Below are positions 5,611 to 5,733 of a stretch of 5,733 nt of DNA, one piece after another; position 1 is the first letter of the stretch, and each line of letters starts with the position of its first letter. The stretch is taken from assembly GCA_934663625.1 (NCBI GenBank), contig CAKUKP010000115.1, forward strand, positions 1-5,733. Direction: 5' to 3'. This stretch comes from an uncultured Clostridia bacterium. GTDB lineage: Bacteria; Bacillota; Clostridia; Christensenellales; Aristaeellaceae. The notes under the pieces were generated by a model, which was given only the letters and a program-made list of their open reading frames with translations, was not told the origin of the DNA and ran no database searches. Position numbers and translations under genes: made by a program.

Positions 5611-5733
5611 TCGGGCAGTGCCCGCTTCCAGCAACTACCGTGCTGTAAATGACGAGTCCGCGCCCCCATAAGTTCAAGGGGCGCGGATTCTGCGTTTCTG
5701 TCCGATTCTGACTTATTTCCAATTCACGCTTTG
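5611..5733 (+). repeat. 158-bp direct repeat, copy 2 (cut by window edge)
   Basis: Copy 2 begins directly after copy 1, giving a tandem head-to-tail arrangement, and is cut at the edge within the left arm of its last hairpin (GCTTTG, 5728-5733). The AGT-loop hairpin is kept as CGGGC AGT GCCCG (5612-5624) despite six base changes in its stem. The CAGC/GCTG stem (5629-5632 with 5642-5645) and the 13-bp stem (5654-5690) are also kept. Further copies may follow outside the window. Confidence 0.82.
5654..5690 (+). terminator. 13-bp GC-rich hairpin (copy 2)
   Basis: This is the second copy of the same hairpin, identical except that A5498 has become G5656. The change turns an A-U pair into G-U on plus-strand RNA, so the stem survives; on minus-strand RNA it would be a C-A mismatch. 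The same imperfect U-tract follows. The stem is clear, the terminator function is not. Confidence 0.42.

Noticed and set aside
5442..5669. Minus-strand open frame of 75 codons across the repeat
   Set aside because: It runs through the perfect hairpins and into the end of the upstream gene, and its product matches no family I know. It is better explained as structured non-coding DNA.
5453..5733. CRISPR array
   Set aside because: There are only two units of 158 bp with no short repeat and uniform spacer pattern; the similarity continues through the whole unit.

Overview
The window looks like chromosomal DNA of a fairly GC-rich, uncultured-type member of the Clostridia (gut Firmicutes). The signs are the 16S rRNA 5' end at the left edge, the strong GGAGG ribosome-binding sites, the near-consensus sigma-A promoters, and the gene families present. 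I cannot name a genus from the sequence.

Layout. Bases 1-52 are the 5' end of a 16S rRNA gene on the minus strand. Its roughly 210-nt leader, a near-perfect promoter (TTGACA, 17 bp, TATAAT) and an A-tract UP element fill 53-330. Head-to-head with this rRNA operon, on the plus strand, is a cysteine-rich protein resembling an ABC-transporter solute-binding protein (356-1375), with no permease or ATPase beside it. A 180-bp gap follows, with one perfect DnaA box and a good promoter. That promoter serves a two-gene operon: an AI-2E family membrane transporter (1556-2764), then an RsmF-type 16S rRNA m5C methyltransferase (2761-4083), overlapping by 4 bp. A fourth gene (4158-5453) has its own promoter. 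It encodes a membrane-anchored protein with a polysaccharide-deacetylase (NodB) fold that has lost its catalytic and metal residues, plus a C-terminal peptidoglycan-binding domain.

The right edge (5453-5733) has no credible gene. It holds one full and one partial copy of a 158-bp direct repeat rich in perfect hairpins. The two copies differ inside one stem by three paired, compensatory base changes. This suggests a tandem structured-RNA element that runs past the window, and it is the most unusual feature here.

The genes share loose themes of ribosome production (16S rRNA and its methyltransferase) and cell envelope (transporter, solute-binding protein, wall-anchored pseudo-deacetylase). Apart from the two-gene operon, nothing shows they act as one system.
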